Origin: Cohnella cholangitidis
Lineage (GTDB): Bacteria > Bacillota > Bacilli > Paenibacillales > Paenibacillaceae
NCBI RefSeq assembly: GCF_014107495.1
Contig: NZ_CP041969.1
Coordinates: 5,815,501 to 5,879,500 of the forward strand
Length of the DNA: 64,000 bases
Direction: 5' to 3'
The position numbers and the translations under genes are program-made. How positions within the stretch are numbered: the stretch's first letter is position 1; every line of letters begins with the position of its first letter. This document shows positions 26,287-35,997 of this stretch, one piece after another. Under the pieces are notes generated by a model. The model made no database searches. It saw nothing but the letters and a program-made list of their open reading frames with translations, and was not told the origin of the DNA.

Positions 26287-26704
26287 TTTATTGCAGTGGC
26301 TTCTGATCGGGGTTATCGGGTTAGCCGGAGGGTTCTCGGTGGGGAGCGCGTTCGTGGCCTTGTTAATCGTGCTGGATCTGATCCCTAGGCTTGTTCAGTT
26401 AACGCGGGCTTATCGTCGTTCTTCCATTTTCGAATCTAGCATCTTATTTGGGTCGCTCTATTGGATCTGCGCGGATCTTTTCGATTGGTCCTACAAGCTG
26501 CCGACCAAACTGCTACTATTGCCGGCCGTCTTCCAAGGTTTATTCGTGGGCATGTTCGCGGCGGCTTTGACGGAGGTGCTTAACGTCATTCCGATTGTAT
26601 CGAAAAGGTTCAAGCTTAAGCCGTACTTGCTGCCCCTCTTGATGGCGATGGTGCTTGGCAAAGTTACGGGTTCTTTAGTCGACTGGTTATGGCTGCATCC
26701 TTAA
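26279..26704 (+). CDS. spoVAB: stage V sporulation protein SpoVAB
   Basis: A 141-residue integral membrane protein, exactly the length of B. subtilis SpoVAB, with about four membrane segments. The GTG start lies five bases after GGAGG and overlaps the end of spoVAA. SpoVAB is part of the dipicolinic acid transport complex of the developing spore. spoVAC, spoVAD and spoVAE do not follow; the next gene is spoVAF-like. Confidence 0.92.
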   Translation: MVDLLQWLLIGVIGLAGGFSVGSAFVALLIVLDLIPRLVQLTRAYRRSSIFESSILFGSLYWICADLFDWSYKLPTKLLLLPAVFQGLFVGMFAAALTEVLNVIPIVSKRFKLKPYLLPLLMAMVLGKVTGSLVDWLWLHP

Positions 26705-26745
26705 CCGGCGCTCGATCATGATGATTAACAAGGAGCGGTGAACAG

Positions 26746-28368
26746 ATGGAATCGACCGAACACGGCAGCATGGACTTGGAGCATGCGGGGCATCCGGGTA
26801 TTTATAAACCTAAGGATCAGGAGGGCAACGACGAGCAACGCGGACAGAAAGCAGAGACGCCCAAAGACGAGGCCAAAGAACCTATTGCTTCCGAACAAGC
26901 CCGTAAGCCCCAGAAGAGAATTCCGGACGACTTGGACAGCTGGAAGGAGCTGCTGAAGAAATCGATCGGCTTGGATAAGAGCTTCGAGGTGCAAGTGCGC
27001 GAGATGGTGTTCGGCGGCAGGCGAGTGGCGTTGCTGTTTCTGAGCGTATTCGCGAAAGATACCGCGCTTACGGAAATCATTAAACGCCTTTCTTATATAG
27101 AACCCGAGAGCAGAATGGATCACAACGCGATACACGCCTTTCTCGAGCTGTACGTCCCGGCGGTCCAGATCAAAAAAACGACGTCTTTCCCGCAAATGAT
27201 CGACGATGTTCTCGCCGGCAACACCGCCTTGTACGTAGACGGGGAGTCTGCGGCGTTGATTATCGACGCGAAGTCGTTTCCCGCGCGCAATCCGGAGCAG
27301 CCATCGCTCGAGAAGGTCGTACGGGGCAGTCAAGACGGCTTCACGGAAACGCTGCTCGTGAACGTCGCCCTTATAAGGAGAAGACTTCGCGATCCGAACT
27401 TGCGGTTCGAGATTATGAAAGTAGGGCGACGCACTCAAACAGACGTCTGCATCGGTTATATCGACGATATCGCGAATACAGAGCTCGTGGAGTCCATTCG
27501 GGACAAAATCAAGGCGATCGACATCGACGGAATTCCTCTTGCGGACAAACAACTGGAGGAGATGACCGTGAGCAGAAGTTGGAGCCCGTTTCCGCTCGTT
27601 CGATATACGGAAAGGCCGGACGTCGTCGCGGCGCAGCTTCTTGACGGGAGCGTCACGGTCATCGTCGATACGTCTCCCAGCGCGATCTTGTTGCCGACGA
27701 CTTATTTCGATCTGGTGCAGCATGCCGAAGAAAACCGTCAAAATCCTTTTATGGGGACGTACATGCGATGGGTGAGATACTTGGGTATGCTGGTGTCGCT
27801 GTTCATGATGCCGCTTTGGTTTTTATTCAACGAAAGGCACGCGTTGCGTCCGGAATGGCTTTGGTTCGTCGGCGCCAACAAAGTCGGGCAACTCCCGTTG
27901 ATTCTGCAATTCCTCATCGCGGAGATCGGCGTTGATCTGCTAAGGTTGGCAGCCGTTCATACGCCTGCACCGCTCGTTACCGCCATGACCTTGTTATCCG
28001 CCATCTTGATCGGGGATATCGCTGTAAAAACGGGCTTGTTTATCAATGAGGTCATTTTGTATATGGCGGTGTCGGCGATCGGGATGTTCGCTACGCCTAG
28101 CTACGAGCTCGGTCTGGCGAACCGGATCGTCAGGCTGGTGCTGCTATTGGCCGTATTTTTCTTCCATGAGATCGGTTTTGTCGTCGTCACTACGTTTGTA
28201 TTTCTGTTCCTTGCCTTGGAGAGATCTTTCAACGCTCCTTATTTATGGCCGTTTTTGCCCTTTAACGCCGCCGCTCTGCGGAACATCCTGTTTCGGCAGC
28301 CTCTGACGAACAACAAAAAACGGTTGTCGCTTTACCGGACCAAGAAAAACCGCAAGCAGCCCGTGTAA
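26746..28368 (+). CDS. spoVAF: SpoVAF/GerA-family spore membrane protein
   Basis: A 540-residue GerA-family protein. A hydrophilic, charged N-terminus (1-60) leads to the GerA soluble domain with MVFGGRRVALLF, DGFTETLLVN, RDPNLRFE and the VIVDTSPSAILLPTT segment, then about five membrane helices (about 345-510) and a basic tail. It is placed as SpoVAF because it follows spoVAA-AB. GerA-type A subunits are similar, but no B or C subunit genes are near. SpoVAF supports dipicolinic acid release in germination. Confidence 0.9.
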   Translation: MESTEHGSMDLEHAGHPGIYKPKDQEGNDEQRGQKAETPKDEAKEPIASEQARKPQKRIPDDLDSWKELLKKSIGLDKSFEVQVREMVFGGRRVALLFLSVFAKDTALTEIIKRLSYIEPESRMDHNAIHAFLELYVPAVQIKKTTSFPQMIDDVLAGNTALYVDGESAALIIDAKSFPARNPEQPSLEKVVRGSQDGFTETLLVNVALIRRRLRDPNLRFEIMKVGRRTQTDVCIGYIDDIANTELVESIRDKIKAIDIDGIPLADKQLEEMTVSRSWSPFPLVRYTERPDVVAAQLLDGSVTVIVDTSPSAILLPTTYFDLVQHAEENRQNPFMGTYMRWVRYLGMLVSLFMMPLWFLFNERHALRPEWLWFVGANKVGQLPLILQFLIAEIGVDLLRLAAVHTPAPLVTAMTLLSAILIGDIAVKTGLFINEVILYMAVSAIGMFATPSYELGLANRIVRLVLLLAVFFFHEIGFVVVTTFVFLFLALERSFNAPYLWPFLPFNAAALRNILFRQPLTNNKKRLSLYRTKKNRKQPV

Positions 28369-28498
28369 AGGTAATAATGCAAATGTTGTGGCAAATCCTC
28401 CATTTCCCCGAGGCGAGTTTTCCGCTATACTCAGGTTATATCGTGCTTACGCCGGATTGAAGTCGAATGCCGGAAATATCGCCAAAGGGGAATAAGAT

Positions 28499-29830
28499 AT
28501 GTTTTTGCATGGAACCAGCAAAATTAACAGCAAAGGTCATCTTGAGATCGGCGGCTGCGACGTTACGGACTTGGCGCGCGAGTTCGGAACGCCTCTATAC
28601 ATCGTGGACGAGGCGCTCGTGCGCCAACGCGCGCGCGAATTTATGGAAGCTTTCCGTTCGACGGGACTTCGCCATCAAGTCGCATACGCTTCCAAAGCCT
28701 TTTGCGTTATGGCTATGTGCCGCGTAGCGGAAGAAGAAGGAATGAGCCTTGACGTCGTATCCGACGGGGAATTGTATACGGCATTGCAAGCCGGATTTCC
28801 GGTCGAGCGCATTCATTTCCATGGCAACAACAAGACGCCTGAAGAAATCGACATGGCGCTGGATGCGGGCATCGGATGCTTCGTCGTCGACAATTTTAAC
28901 GAATTGCACCTGTTGAACGCTTTGGCTGCCGACAAAGGCAAACGCGTTAACGTGCTGCTTCGCATTACGCCGGGAGTAGAAGCTCATACTCATGACTATA
29001 TTTCGACCGGCCAGCAAGACTCCAAGTTCGGCTTCGATCTTGGCAACGGAACGGCTTTCAAAGCGATCGAAACCGCGATCGGCTTGCCGAACCTGAAAGT
29101 TCTGGGCGTTCATTCCCATATCGGTTCGCAAATTTTCGAAGTAGAAGGCTTCCGCATGGCCGTCGAGAAGGTTGCGGCGTTCGCGGTCGAGATCCGCGAC
29201 AAGCTGAACCATACGTTCACCGTTCTCAACTTGGGCGGAGGTTTCGGAATTCGTTACGTGGAAGGCGATCAGCCGCTTCCTGTCGGAGTATACGTTCAAG
29301 CGATCGCAGATGCGGTGCGCACGACTTGCGAGAACGCGAACTTCGCCTTGCCGGAAGTATGGATCGAACCCGGCCGCAGCATTATCGGCGACGCGGGAAC
29401 GACGTTGTATACGGTAGGGACAAGCAAAGACATTCCGGGCGTACGCAAATATATCGCCGTTGACGGCGGTATGACCGATAATCCTCGTCCGGCTCTGTAC
29501 GAGTCTAAGTACGAAGCCGTTCTGGCCAATCGTGCTAACGATACGCTTGATGAAGTCGTATCCGTAGCGGGCAAATGCTGCGAGAGCGGGGATATGTTGA
29601 TCTGGGATTTGAAGCTGCCTTCCGTTCAATCCGGCGATCTGTTGGCCGTATTCTGCACGGGCGCCTATAACTACGCCATGGCGAGCAACTATAACCGGAT
29701 TCGCCGTCCGGCCGTCGTATTCGTCAAAGACGGTCAAGCCGACCTCGTCGTCGCTCGGGAATCCTATCAGAACATCGTCGGCAACGACGTCATTCCGCAA
29801 CGCTTGCAGAAACAAACCGTCGCGAAATAA
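28499..29830 (+). CDS. lysA: diaminopimelate decarboxylase
   Basis: A 443-residue PLP-dependent fold III enzyme that converts meso-diaminopimelate to L-lysine, the last step of lysine synthesis. Seen: the PLP lysine in VAYASKAF, HGNNKT, GVHSHIGSQI, LGGGFGIRY, EPGRSIIGDAGTTLY, and the CCESGD and CTGAYNYAMASNYN motifs. The start follows AAAGGGGAATAAGAT. It follows spoVA as in B. subtilis and is closed by a strong terminator. Confidence 0.97.
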   Translation: MFLHGTSKINSKGHLEIGGCDVTDLAREFGTPLYIVDEALVRQRAREFMEAFRSTGLRHQVAYASKAFCVMAMCRVAEEEGMSLDVVSDGELYTALQAGFPVERIHFHGNNKTPEEIDMALDAGIGCFVVDNFNELHLLNALAADKGKRVNVLLRITPGVEAHTHDYISTGQQDSKFGFDLGNGTAFKAIETAIGLPNLKVLGVHSHIGSQIFEVEGFRMAVEKVAAFAVEIRDKLNHTFTVLNLGGGFGIRYVEGDQPLPVGVYVQAIADAVRTTCENANFALPEVWIEPGRSIIGDAGTTLYTVGTSKDIPGVRKYIAVDGGMTDNPRPALYESKYEAVLANRANDTLDEVVSVAGKCCESGDMLIWDLKLPSVQSGDLLAVFCTGAYNYAMASNYNRIRRPAVVFVKDGQADLVVARESYQNIVGNDVIPQRLQKQTVAK

Positions 29831-29850
29831 ATCCTAATTGAGATGCTACG

Positions 29851-29888
29851 GACATCATGCCTAGTCACATCGGGCATGATGTCTTTTT
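29851..29888 (+). terminator. rho-independent terminator after lysA
   Basis: GACATCATGCC pairs with GGGCATGATGTC and is followed by five T. It lies before the chosen start of the histidine kinase gene and rules out earlier starts for it. Confidence 0.9.
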
Positions 29889-29913
29889 CAATTTTGAAGG
29901 ATTCGTGCGAATC

Positions 29914-32900
29914 ATGTCGAAAAAGAGAAGAATGATGAAAAATAGAAAAGTATTGCTAATTACGATAGCGTTCTTGATGATCCTGACGGGCATTCGTCTA
30001 ACCTGGATGGCCCTTCAAGCTCCGCCGGCTCACCCTCATGCCGTTCAAGGCGTCTTGGATTTGCGCGGCTGGAACTTTGATTCCAAACGTTCGATCACTT
30101 TAGACGGCGAATGGGAGTTTTTTCCCCAAAGGTTGATCATGCAGGAAGGCCTGGATTTGGAGAACGATCTCCGTCCCGATTATATTCAAGTCCCCGGCAA
30201 GTGGAAGCCTTCTTTGTCACCGGATTCAAGCTCGCAGTTCGGCTACGGTTCCTATCGATTGAAAATTTTAGTCGATTCCGCGCATCAGGATCAAAGTTAT
30301 GGGTTCAGGATGAACCGGATATCCAACTCGTCCGAGTTCTACGTTAACGGTCGACTGATCGCCCATGCAGGCAAACCCTCTTCCCATTCAGCGGAATATA
30401 CCCCGAGTAGCTTGCCGTATACGGAGTTCTATACAACGGATTCGGATGTTCTCGATATAGTCATTCACGTCTCCAATTATTCCAATCCCGTCAGAGGCGG
30501 AATCGTTCACGCCATCAAATTCGGAGACGGTCAGGCGATCGAGAATGAAAAATGGTTTTCCATCGGCGCCCAGTTGATCGTATGCTTCTTGTTCTTCCTT
30601 CATGCCGTTTACGCATGCATACTCTATTTCGTCGGGCAGCCTCAGAAAATATTGTTGACCTTCATCTTGCTAAATATTTGCGCGATCCTCATGACCTTGA
30701 CCGATAACGATCGATTATTGTTAACTTGGTTTCCGATAAATTACACGTGGGCGATAAAAATTCAATTTTTAATGCTTATCCTAATAGGGATGCTGCTTTT
30801 GCGGTTCGTCTTGCAATTGATACCGGAGTATTCGAAGGTCAAAACGTTTAAGTATTTCCTCGTTCTAAGCGGTTTGGCCGTCATGTTGATTTTAATGACG
30901 CCAGTAACGTTTACCCTTCAAGCGGGCGTGTTTTATTTTTTGATTCTTCTGGTTCCGGGTATCATCGTTTCGGCGATCGTGCTTCAATCGGCCGCAAAAG
31001 GCGAAAAAGACATCGTATTTCTAATGCTTGGAGTTACTGCCATATCGGTAAACGCGATTTGGGGTCTTTTTAAAGGCGACATCAGGACCGACGTGAATTA
31101 TTATCCGATCGATTTCATTATTGCTTTTCTAATGCTTGCGGCTTACTGGTTCAAACGCTTCTTTCGCGCATCCTTACAAACGCAGCAGCTTGCCGACAAG
31201 CTTCGGAAGGCGGATAAGCGGAAAGACGATTTCCTCGCGAACACCTCGCACGAATTGAGAAATCCGTTGCATGGCATGCTTAATTTCGCCCAGTCCGTCT
31301 TGGATACGAGCGCGGACAAACTGGATGCCGATAATACGAAAAAGCTGGAGACGCTGATTACCGTCGGGAAGCGGATGACCATGCTGCTGAACGACCTTCT
31401 CGAGCTTAATCGGCTAAAAGACAGCGGAATCGTGCTCCACGCCGCCCCGACTCGCATTCAACCGCTCGCGCTTGGCGTGATGGACATGCTTCGCTATATG
31501 GTCGAAAGCAAGCCGGTTCACTTGTCTAGCGCCATTCCGGATGATTTCCCGGCGGTAGATGCCGATGAGAACAGGCTCATTCAAATCTTGTTCAACCTCG
31601 TTCATAATGCGGTCAAGTTTACGAACGAAGGCCACGTTACGATCGACAGCGTCATCATTAACGGGAAAGCATGGATTTCCGTTCTGGATTCCGGTATCGG
31701 GATGAACGAGGAAACGCTGGGGAGAATATTCCAACCGTATGAACAAGCCGACTCCGGCATGACCGCGGTCGGGGGCGGGCTGGGGCTCGGCTTAAGCATA
31801 AGCAAACAGCTTGTCGAGCTGCATGGGGGGCAGTTGAGAGTCAACTCCGTTTTAGGCAAAGGAACGGTGTTTTCGTTCGACTTACCGGTGTCCGATCAAT
31901 TTTTCTTGCCTGGGAATATTGAATCGGCCGCATCTCTCGTAGCTGCGTCCGGCAATGACGCCCAACAGTCTATATCCGAACAGCCAATCGAATGGCCGGA
32001 AGCCAGAACCACGGATAAACTTAGCATTTTGGCCGTAGACGACGATACCGTTAATCTTAGCGTTCTGGTCAATATTCTTTCCCCGGAAACCTACGACGTC
32101 GTTACGGCGACATCCGGGGAAGAGGCGCTCGCCATGTTGGACAGAAGTGATTGGGATCTGGTCATCAGCGACGTGATGATGCCGAGAATGTCGGGCTACG
32201 AATTATCGCAGGCGATCCGCGAACGATACTCCGTATCGGAGCTGCCTATCTTGCTTCTTACGGCGCGTAGCCGTCCGGAAGACATCGCCGCGGGTTTCCG
32301 CTCCGGCGCCAACGATTACGTGACCAAACCGATGGACGCGCTGGAGCTTCGGTCCAGGGTTCGCGCGTTAACCGAATTAAAGCAATCGGTCCGCGAGCGG
32401 TTAAGAATGGAAGGGGCGTGGCTGCAAGCGCAAATTCAACCTCATTTCTTGTTCAATACGCTGACCGCCGTTGCCGCCCTTAGCGAGATAGACACGTTAA
32501 GGATGCGCGCGTTGCTTGAAGCGTTCGGAAACTATTTGCGCAGCAGCTTCGATTTTCAGAACGCGGAACAGCTCGTTCCGCTGAAACACGAGCTGGATCT
32601 TGTACGCTCTTATTTGTACATCGAGAAGGAACGATTCGAGGAACGGTTGGAAGTCTCTTGGGAAGTGAACGAAGCCAGCTTTTTGCGCATTCCGCCGCTT
32701 ACGATCCAACCTCTGGTAGAGAACGCGGTTAGACACGGCATCATGAAACGGTCCCGAGGAGGAGGCATTCGCATCCGCGTCGTGGAATACGAGGAGTATG
32801 CGGAAGTATCGATCAAGGATAACGGCGTCGGCATCGAACCGGACAAATTAAAACGCATTATGGATCCTCAAACGGGAAGCGCGGAGAAGGGCATCGGCCT

Positions 32901-33009
32901 ATTGAACACGGATCGGAGACTTAAGCAGATTTATGGAGAAGGACTGCATATCCGCAGCGTACCGAACGATGGGACTACGGTAACCTTCAGGGTTCGCAGG
33001 CAGAAGTAA
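29914..33009 (+). CDS. hybrid sensor histidine kinase: 7TMR-DISM, HisKA, REC and a second LytS-type kinase module
   Basis: About 1031 residues. A membrane anchor (about 14-34), an extracellular beta-sandwich DISM domain (about 45-200, LDLRGWNF, LDGEWEFFP) and a seven-helix region (about 215-415) are followed by a HisKA domain with LANTSHELRNPLHGML (His near 450), an HATPase domain (about 555-665), a receiver (about 705-820: VDDDTVN, VISDVMMP, LLTAR, TKPMD) and finally a LytS-like QIQPHFLFNT module (near 841) with its own HATPase domain. Two kinase modules in one chain around a receiver suggest internal phosphorelay. ATG at 29914 is chosen; later ATGs at 29932/29935 are possible. Extracellular DISM domains often sense carbohydrates. 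No response regulator is adjacent. Confidence 0.9.
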   Translation: MSKKRRMMKNRKVLLITIAFLMILTGIRLTWMALQAPPAHPHAVQGVLDLRGWNFDSKRSITLDGEWEFFPQRLIMQEGLDLENDLRPDYIQVPGKWKPSLSPDSSSQFGYGSYRLKILVDSAHQDQSYGFRMNRISNSSEFYVNGRLIAHAGKPSSHSAEYTPSSLPYTEFYTTDSDVLDIVIHVSNYSNPVRGGIVHAIKFGDGQAIENEKWFSIGAQLIVCFLFFLHAVYACILYFVGQPQKILLTFILLNICAILMTLTDNDRLLLTWFPINYTWAIKIQFLMLILIGMLLLRFVLQLIPEYSKVKTFKYFLVLSGLAVMLILMTPVTFTLQAGVFYFLILLVPGIIVSAIVLQSAAKGEKDIVFLMLGVTAISVNAIWGLFKGDIRTDVNYYPIDFIIAFLMLAAYWFKRFFRASLQTQQLADKLRKADKRKDDFLANTSHELRNPLHGMLNFAQSVLDTSADKLDADNTKKLETLITVGKRMTMLLNDLLELNRLKDSGIVLHAAPTRIQPLALGVMDMLRYMVESKPVHLSSAIPDDFPAVDADENRLIQILFNLVHNAVKFTNEGHVTIDSVIINGKAWISVLDSGIGMNEETLGRIFQPYEQADSGMTAVGGGLGLGLSISKQLVELHGGQLRVNSVLGKGTVFSFDLPVSDQFFLPGNIESAASLVAASGNDAQQSISEQPIEWPEARTTDKLSILAVDDDTVNLSVLVNILSPETYDVVTATSGEEALAMLDRSDWDLVISDVMMPRMSGYELSQAIRERYSVSELPILLLTARSRPEDIAAGFRSGANDYVTKPMDALELRSRVRALTELKQSVRERLRMEGAWLQAQIQPHFLFNTLTAVAALSEIDTLRMRALLEAFGNYLRSSFDFQNAEQLVPLKHELDLVRSYLYIEKERFEERLEVSWEVNEASFLRIPPLTIQPLVENAVRHGIMKRSRGGGIRIRVVEYEEYAEVSIKDNGVGIEPDKLKRIMDPQTGSAEKGIGLLNTDRRLKQIYGEGLHIRSVPNDGTTVTFRVRRQK

Positions 33010-33093
33010 TGCGACTGAGGAAGAGGATTCGGCTTTCTTTCGATCTTGGTCTTGTTGTACAATAAAGCGATATGATTGAAGGAGGAAATACAA

Positions 33094-33519
33094 ATGTCCA
33101 AACAAGCGGTTATTAAAATGGCTAACGGCAACGAAATTAATCTTGAATTGTTCAACGAGGACGCTCCGAATACGGTTGCCAACTTCGAGAAACTCGCGAA
33201 CGAAGGTTTCTATGACGGAATTCCTTTCCATCGCGTCATTCCGGGGTTCGTCGCGCAAGGAGGCTGTCCGAACGGCAACGGCACCGGCGGGCCGGGATAC
33301 TCGATCAATTGCGAGCATAACCCGAATAAACACGATCGCGGCAGTTTGGCAATGGCTCATCGCGGACCGAACACCGGCGGAAGCCAGTTCTACATTTGCT
33401 ATAACCCGCAACCGCATCTTGACGGCGTACATACCGTATTCGGTAAAGTAACATCCGGCATGGAACACGTGGACGCGCTTAAAGGCCAAGAAAAGATGGA
33501 ATCGATTCGCGTCAGCTAA
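33094..33519 (+). CDS. ppiB: peptidyl-prolyl cis-trans isomerase (cyclophilin)
   Basis: A 141-residue cytoplasmic cyclophilin that accelerates proline isomerisation. Seen: FHRVIPGFVAQGG with the catalytic Arg, GGPGYSI, GSLAMAHRGPNTGGSQFYI and LDGVHTVFGKV. The ATG at 33094 is eight bases after AGGAGG. It is a single gene flanked by a terminator, in the same place as ppiB of B. subtilis between lysA and rib. Confidence 0.96.
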   Translation: MSKQAVIKMANGNEINLELFNEDAPNTVANFEKLANEGFYDGIPFHRVIPGFVAQGGCPNGNGTGGPGYSINCEHNPNKHDRGSLAMAHRGPNTGGSQFYICYNPQPHLDGVHTVFGKVTSGMEHVDALKGQEKMESIRVS

Positions 33520-33538
33520 TTGAAAATCCAAGACAACG

Positions 33539-33580
33539 AAACCGTGTTGAGCCTCGGAAGGGGATCGGCACGGTTTTGTC
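33539..33580 (+). terminator. rho-independent terminator after ppiB
   Basis: AAACCGTG (33539-33546) pairs with CACGGTTT (33569-33576) around an imperfectly paired middle and ends in T residues. Confidence 0.75.
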
Positions 33581-33688
33581 TATTGGCCATGGTTCCTATT
33601 GATAGCCAGACAAACTTGGCATTAATTCCTAGTGTATCGCTTGCAATTTGCGATAAGGGATGGTAAACTTCTTTTCAATAAGTTGCTT

Positions 33689-33870
33689 ACCTTCGGGGCG
33701 GGGTGTAATTCCCCACCGACGGTGATCGGCCGTATCGCTTATTGATAAGCATGGGGCCGTCAGTCCGTGACCCGTCATCGCTGCTACCGGAACAACCGGC
33801 GAGCGTGGTGCGGTGGACCTGGTGAAATTCCGGGACCGACAGTTATAGTCTGGATGGGAGAAGGAAGCGC
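33689..33870 (+). promoter_or_regulatory. FMN riboswitch (RFN element)
   Basis: The conserved RFN blocks are present in order: CTTCGGGGCGGGGTG, AATTCCCCACCGACGGTG, CAGTCCGTGACCCG, GTGGTGCGGTGGACCTGGTG, AATTCCGGGACCGACAGT and AGTCTGGATGGGAGAAGGA. FMN binding is known to terminate transcription or block translation of rib genes. It precedes ribD by about 300 bases, with a terminator hairpin in between. Confidence 0.97.
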
Positions 33871-34090
33871 AGCGGCCAAGCCGTGTCCAAGAAAGCAAAC
33901 ATAGCCTCAGGCAGACAGATTGATGAACGACAACGCAAGTTATTGTTCTTTTTTTCACAAACCTGCGACTATGACAGGCTGTTTCGTTATGCGCGTCGGC
34001 AGTTTTTGTCGATGCTACATAAGCGGCTTGTGTTCGAATTGCTTTTTCAAGGCATGCTCTGAAGGTCTATTTATCGCTGTGCATCTATCG

Positions 34091-34119
34091 CCCCCGAGGT
34101 TCCGGCCGCGGGGGTTTTC
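34091..34119 (+). terminator. riboswitch-controlled terminator in the rib leader
   Basis: CCCCCG (34091-34096) and CGGGGG (34109-34114) are followed by TTTTCTGTT. It lies between the FMN aptamer and ribD, the position of an FMN-dependent attenuator. The 220 bases between aptamer and hairpin (33871-34090) contain no recognised gene. Confidence 0.8.
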
Positions 34120-34171
34120 TGTTGTTTGAACTGAGTATTCCGGTCTACGGTGCGGGAAAGGAGAGAGGCTC

Positions 34172-35314
34172 ATGGAAGTGCTGAATGACGAATTTTATAT
34201 GCAGCTTGCATTGAACATGGCGAGCGGCGCCACCGGTCAAACCGGCGTGAATCCCGTAGTCGGTTGCGTCATCGTGCAAGAGGGCCGGATCGTCGGAATG
34301 GGAGCGCACTTGAAACGCGGCGAAGGACACGCCGAAGTGCTCGCATTAAACATGGCTGGAGATCGGGCAAAGGGAGCGACCGCTTACGTCACCTTGGAGC
34401 CCTGCAGCCATTACGGAAAAACTCCGCCTTGCTGCGAGCGCCTGATCTCCGAAGGCGTATCAAGGGTCATCGTGGCCGCGTTAGATCCGAACCCGCTCGT
34501 GGCAGGCAATGGCATTCGGCGTTTGCGGGAGGAAGGCGTTCAGGTAAAAGTCGGGGTGCTTGAAGCCCAATCCGTCCAACTTAACGAGGTGTTTAACAAA
34601 TTCATCGTGACGGGACGACCGTTCGTCACCTTAAAAACCGCATTATCCTTGGACGGCCGCATCGCCACGCATACCGGCCATAGCCGCTGGATCACGGGTG
34701 CCGAATCGAGAGAAGCGGTGCATACGCTCCGCCACCGCCATAGCGCCATCATGGTGGGAGTGGGAACGGTGCTAGCGGACGATCCGGAGCTAACGACAAG
34801 GTTAAGCGTTCCCGGTTTGAACCCGACTAGAATCGTCGTCGATTCCAAGCTCAAAATTCCGGCAGAAGCCAGATTGCTGAACGACTCGGCGCCTACGATC
34901 GTTCTGACGACCGAGCAAGCCGACGAGAAGAAGAGCGCCAAACTTCGTGAACTTGGCTTCGAAGTGGTGGCTTGCGGCTCCGGCGATCGGGTCGATCTAA
35001 CGATCGCGATGGAGTCGTTGGGACGGCAAGGGATCAACTCGATCCTGCTGGAAGGCGGGGGCGTGCTGAACGGGGCGATGTTGGAAGCGGGGCTCGTAGA
35101 CAAGGTCATGCTGTTCTACGCACCGATTGTCGTCGGCGGGGAAGGCGCTCCTTCGGCATTCCAATTCAAGGGACCCGATGAGATGTCGTCAGCCATACGT
35201 TTAAGCCGCGTATCGATGCAGACGTACGGCGACGACTGGTGTATCACGGGGTATCCCGAGACCAAGGCGGCTACAGCAGCGGAACCAACGGCCGTTGCCC
35301 CTAAGGAGGATTAA
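34172..35314 (+). CDS. ribD: bifunctional diaminohydroxyphosphoribosylaminopyrimidine deaminase / reductase
   Basis: A 380-residue RibD. The N-terminal cytidine-deaminase-type domain carries the zinc site HAE (GEGHAEVLAL) and PCSHYGKTPPCC; the C-terminal reductase domain (about 145-360) has TLKTALSLDGRIA, WITG, VGVGTVLADDP and LLEGGGVLNG. It catalyses the second and third steps of riboflavin synthesis from GTP. First gene of the ribDEBAH operon under the FMN riboswitch, with ATG after GGAAAGGAGAGAGGCTC. Confidence 0.96.
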   Translation: MEVLNDEFYMQLALNMASGATGQTGVNPVVGCVIVQEGRIVGMGAHLKRGEGHAEVLALNMAGDRAKGATAYVTLEPCSHYGKTPPCCERLISEGVSRVIVAALDPNPLVAGNGIRRLREEGVQVKVGVLEAQSVQLNEVFNKFIVTGRPFVTLKTALSLDGRIATHTGHSRWITGAESREAVHTLRHRHSAIMVGVGTVLADDPELTTRLSVPGLNPTRIVVDSKLKIPAEARLLNDSAPTIVLTTEQADEKKSAKLRELGFEVVACGSGDRVDLTIAMESLGRQGINSILLEGGGVLNGAMLEAGLVDKVMLFYAPIVVGGEGAPSAFQFKGPDEMSSAIRLSRVSMQTYGDDWCITGYPETKAATAAEPTAVAPKED

Positions 35315-35317
35315 GTG

Positions 35318-35983
35318 ATGTTCACTGGACTTATCGAAGAGATAGGAACGCTGAGATCGGTACAGCGCCGGGGCGAAGCGATGATTCTGGGCATTGCCGC
35401 TTCCAAAGTGCTATCCGACGTTAAGATGGGCGATAGCATCGCGGTCAACGGGGTCTGCCTTACCGTCGTCGACTTCGACCGTTCTACGTTCTCGGTAGAT
35501 GTCATGCCGGAAACTTACCGGCTCACGACTTTGCAACGTTTGCAAACGGGCAGCCCTTTAAATTTGGAAAGGGCGATGATGGCCGGAGGGAGATTCGGAG
35601 GTCATCTCGTTCAAGGGCACGTGGACGGGACGGGGACGATCAGAGGGAGATCTTCGGAAGCGAACGCGGTCGTGTTCACGATCGAACCGAACGATCCTCG
35701 ATTGCTCAGGAACGTTGTGCAGCAAGGTTCGGTAACGCTTGACGGAATTAGCCTGACGGTCGTATCGGTGGATAGGGATTCCGGTACTTTTACCGTATCG
35801 ATCATTCCGCACACTTTACGGGAAACGGTGCTGCAAATAAAACAGCCGGGCGACGTTTTGAACGTCGAATGCGACATTTTAGGGAAATACGTCGATCATT
35901 TGCTGAGCTTGCGGGATGGACGGCCGGCCACGAAATCCGGCGGCTTAACGGAATCCGTTCTGCGTGATAATGGTTTTATGTGA
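35318..35983 (+). CDS. ribE: riboflavin synthase alpha subunit
   Basis: A 221-residue protein of two homologous lumazine-binding barrels: MFTGLIEEIG at the start and VNGVCLTVV in the first, LDGISLTVVSVD in the second. It dismutates two 6,7-dimethyl-8-ribityllumazine to riboflavin. ATG at 35318 follows AAGGAGGATTAAGTG and lies three bases after the ribD stop; a GTG directly before it is less likely. Confidence 0.96.
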   Translation: MFTGLIEEIGTLRSVQRRGEAMILGIAASKVLSDVKMGDSIAVNGVCLTVVDFDRSTFSVDVMPETYRLTTLQRLQTGSPLNLERAMMAGGRFGGHLVQGHVDGTGTIRGRSSEANAVVFTIEPNDPRLLRNVVQQGSVTLDGISLTVVSVDRDSGTFTVSIIPHTLRETVLQIKQPGDVLNVECDILGKYVDHLLSLRDGRPATKSGGLTESVLRDNGFM

Positions 35984-35997
35984 AAGGAGCGAGAGGA

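Noticed and set aside
28595..29815. 406-codon open frame antisense to lysA
   Set aside because: Shadow of codon bias in a well-conserved gene. The translated sequence matches no family and has no start signals.
33920..34129. 69-codon open frame in the rib leader
   Set aside because: It overlaps the FMN riboswitch expression platform and terminator and encodes an unremarkable Cys/Phe-rich sequence.
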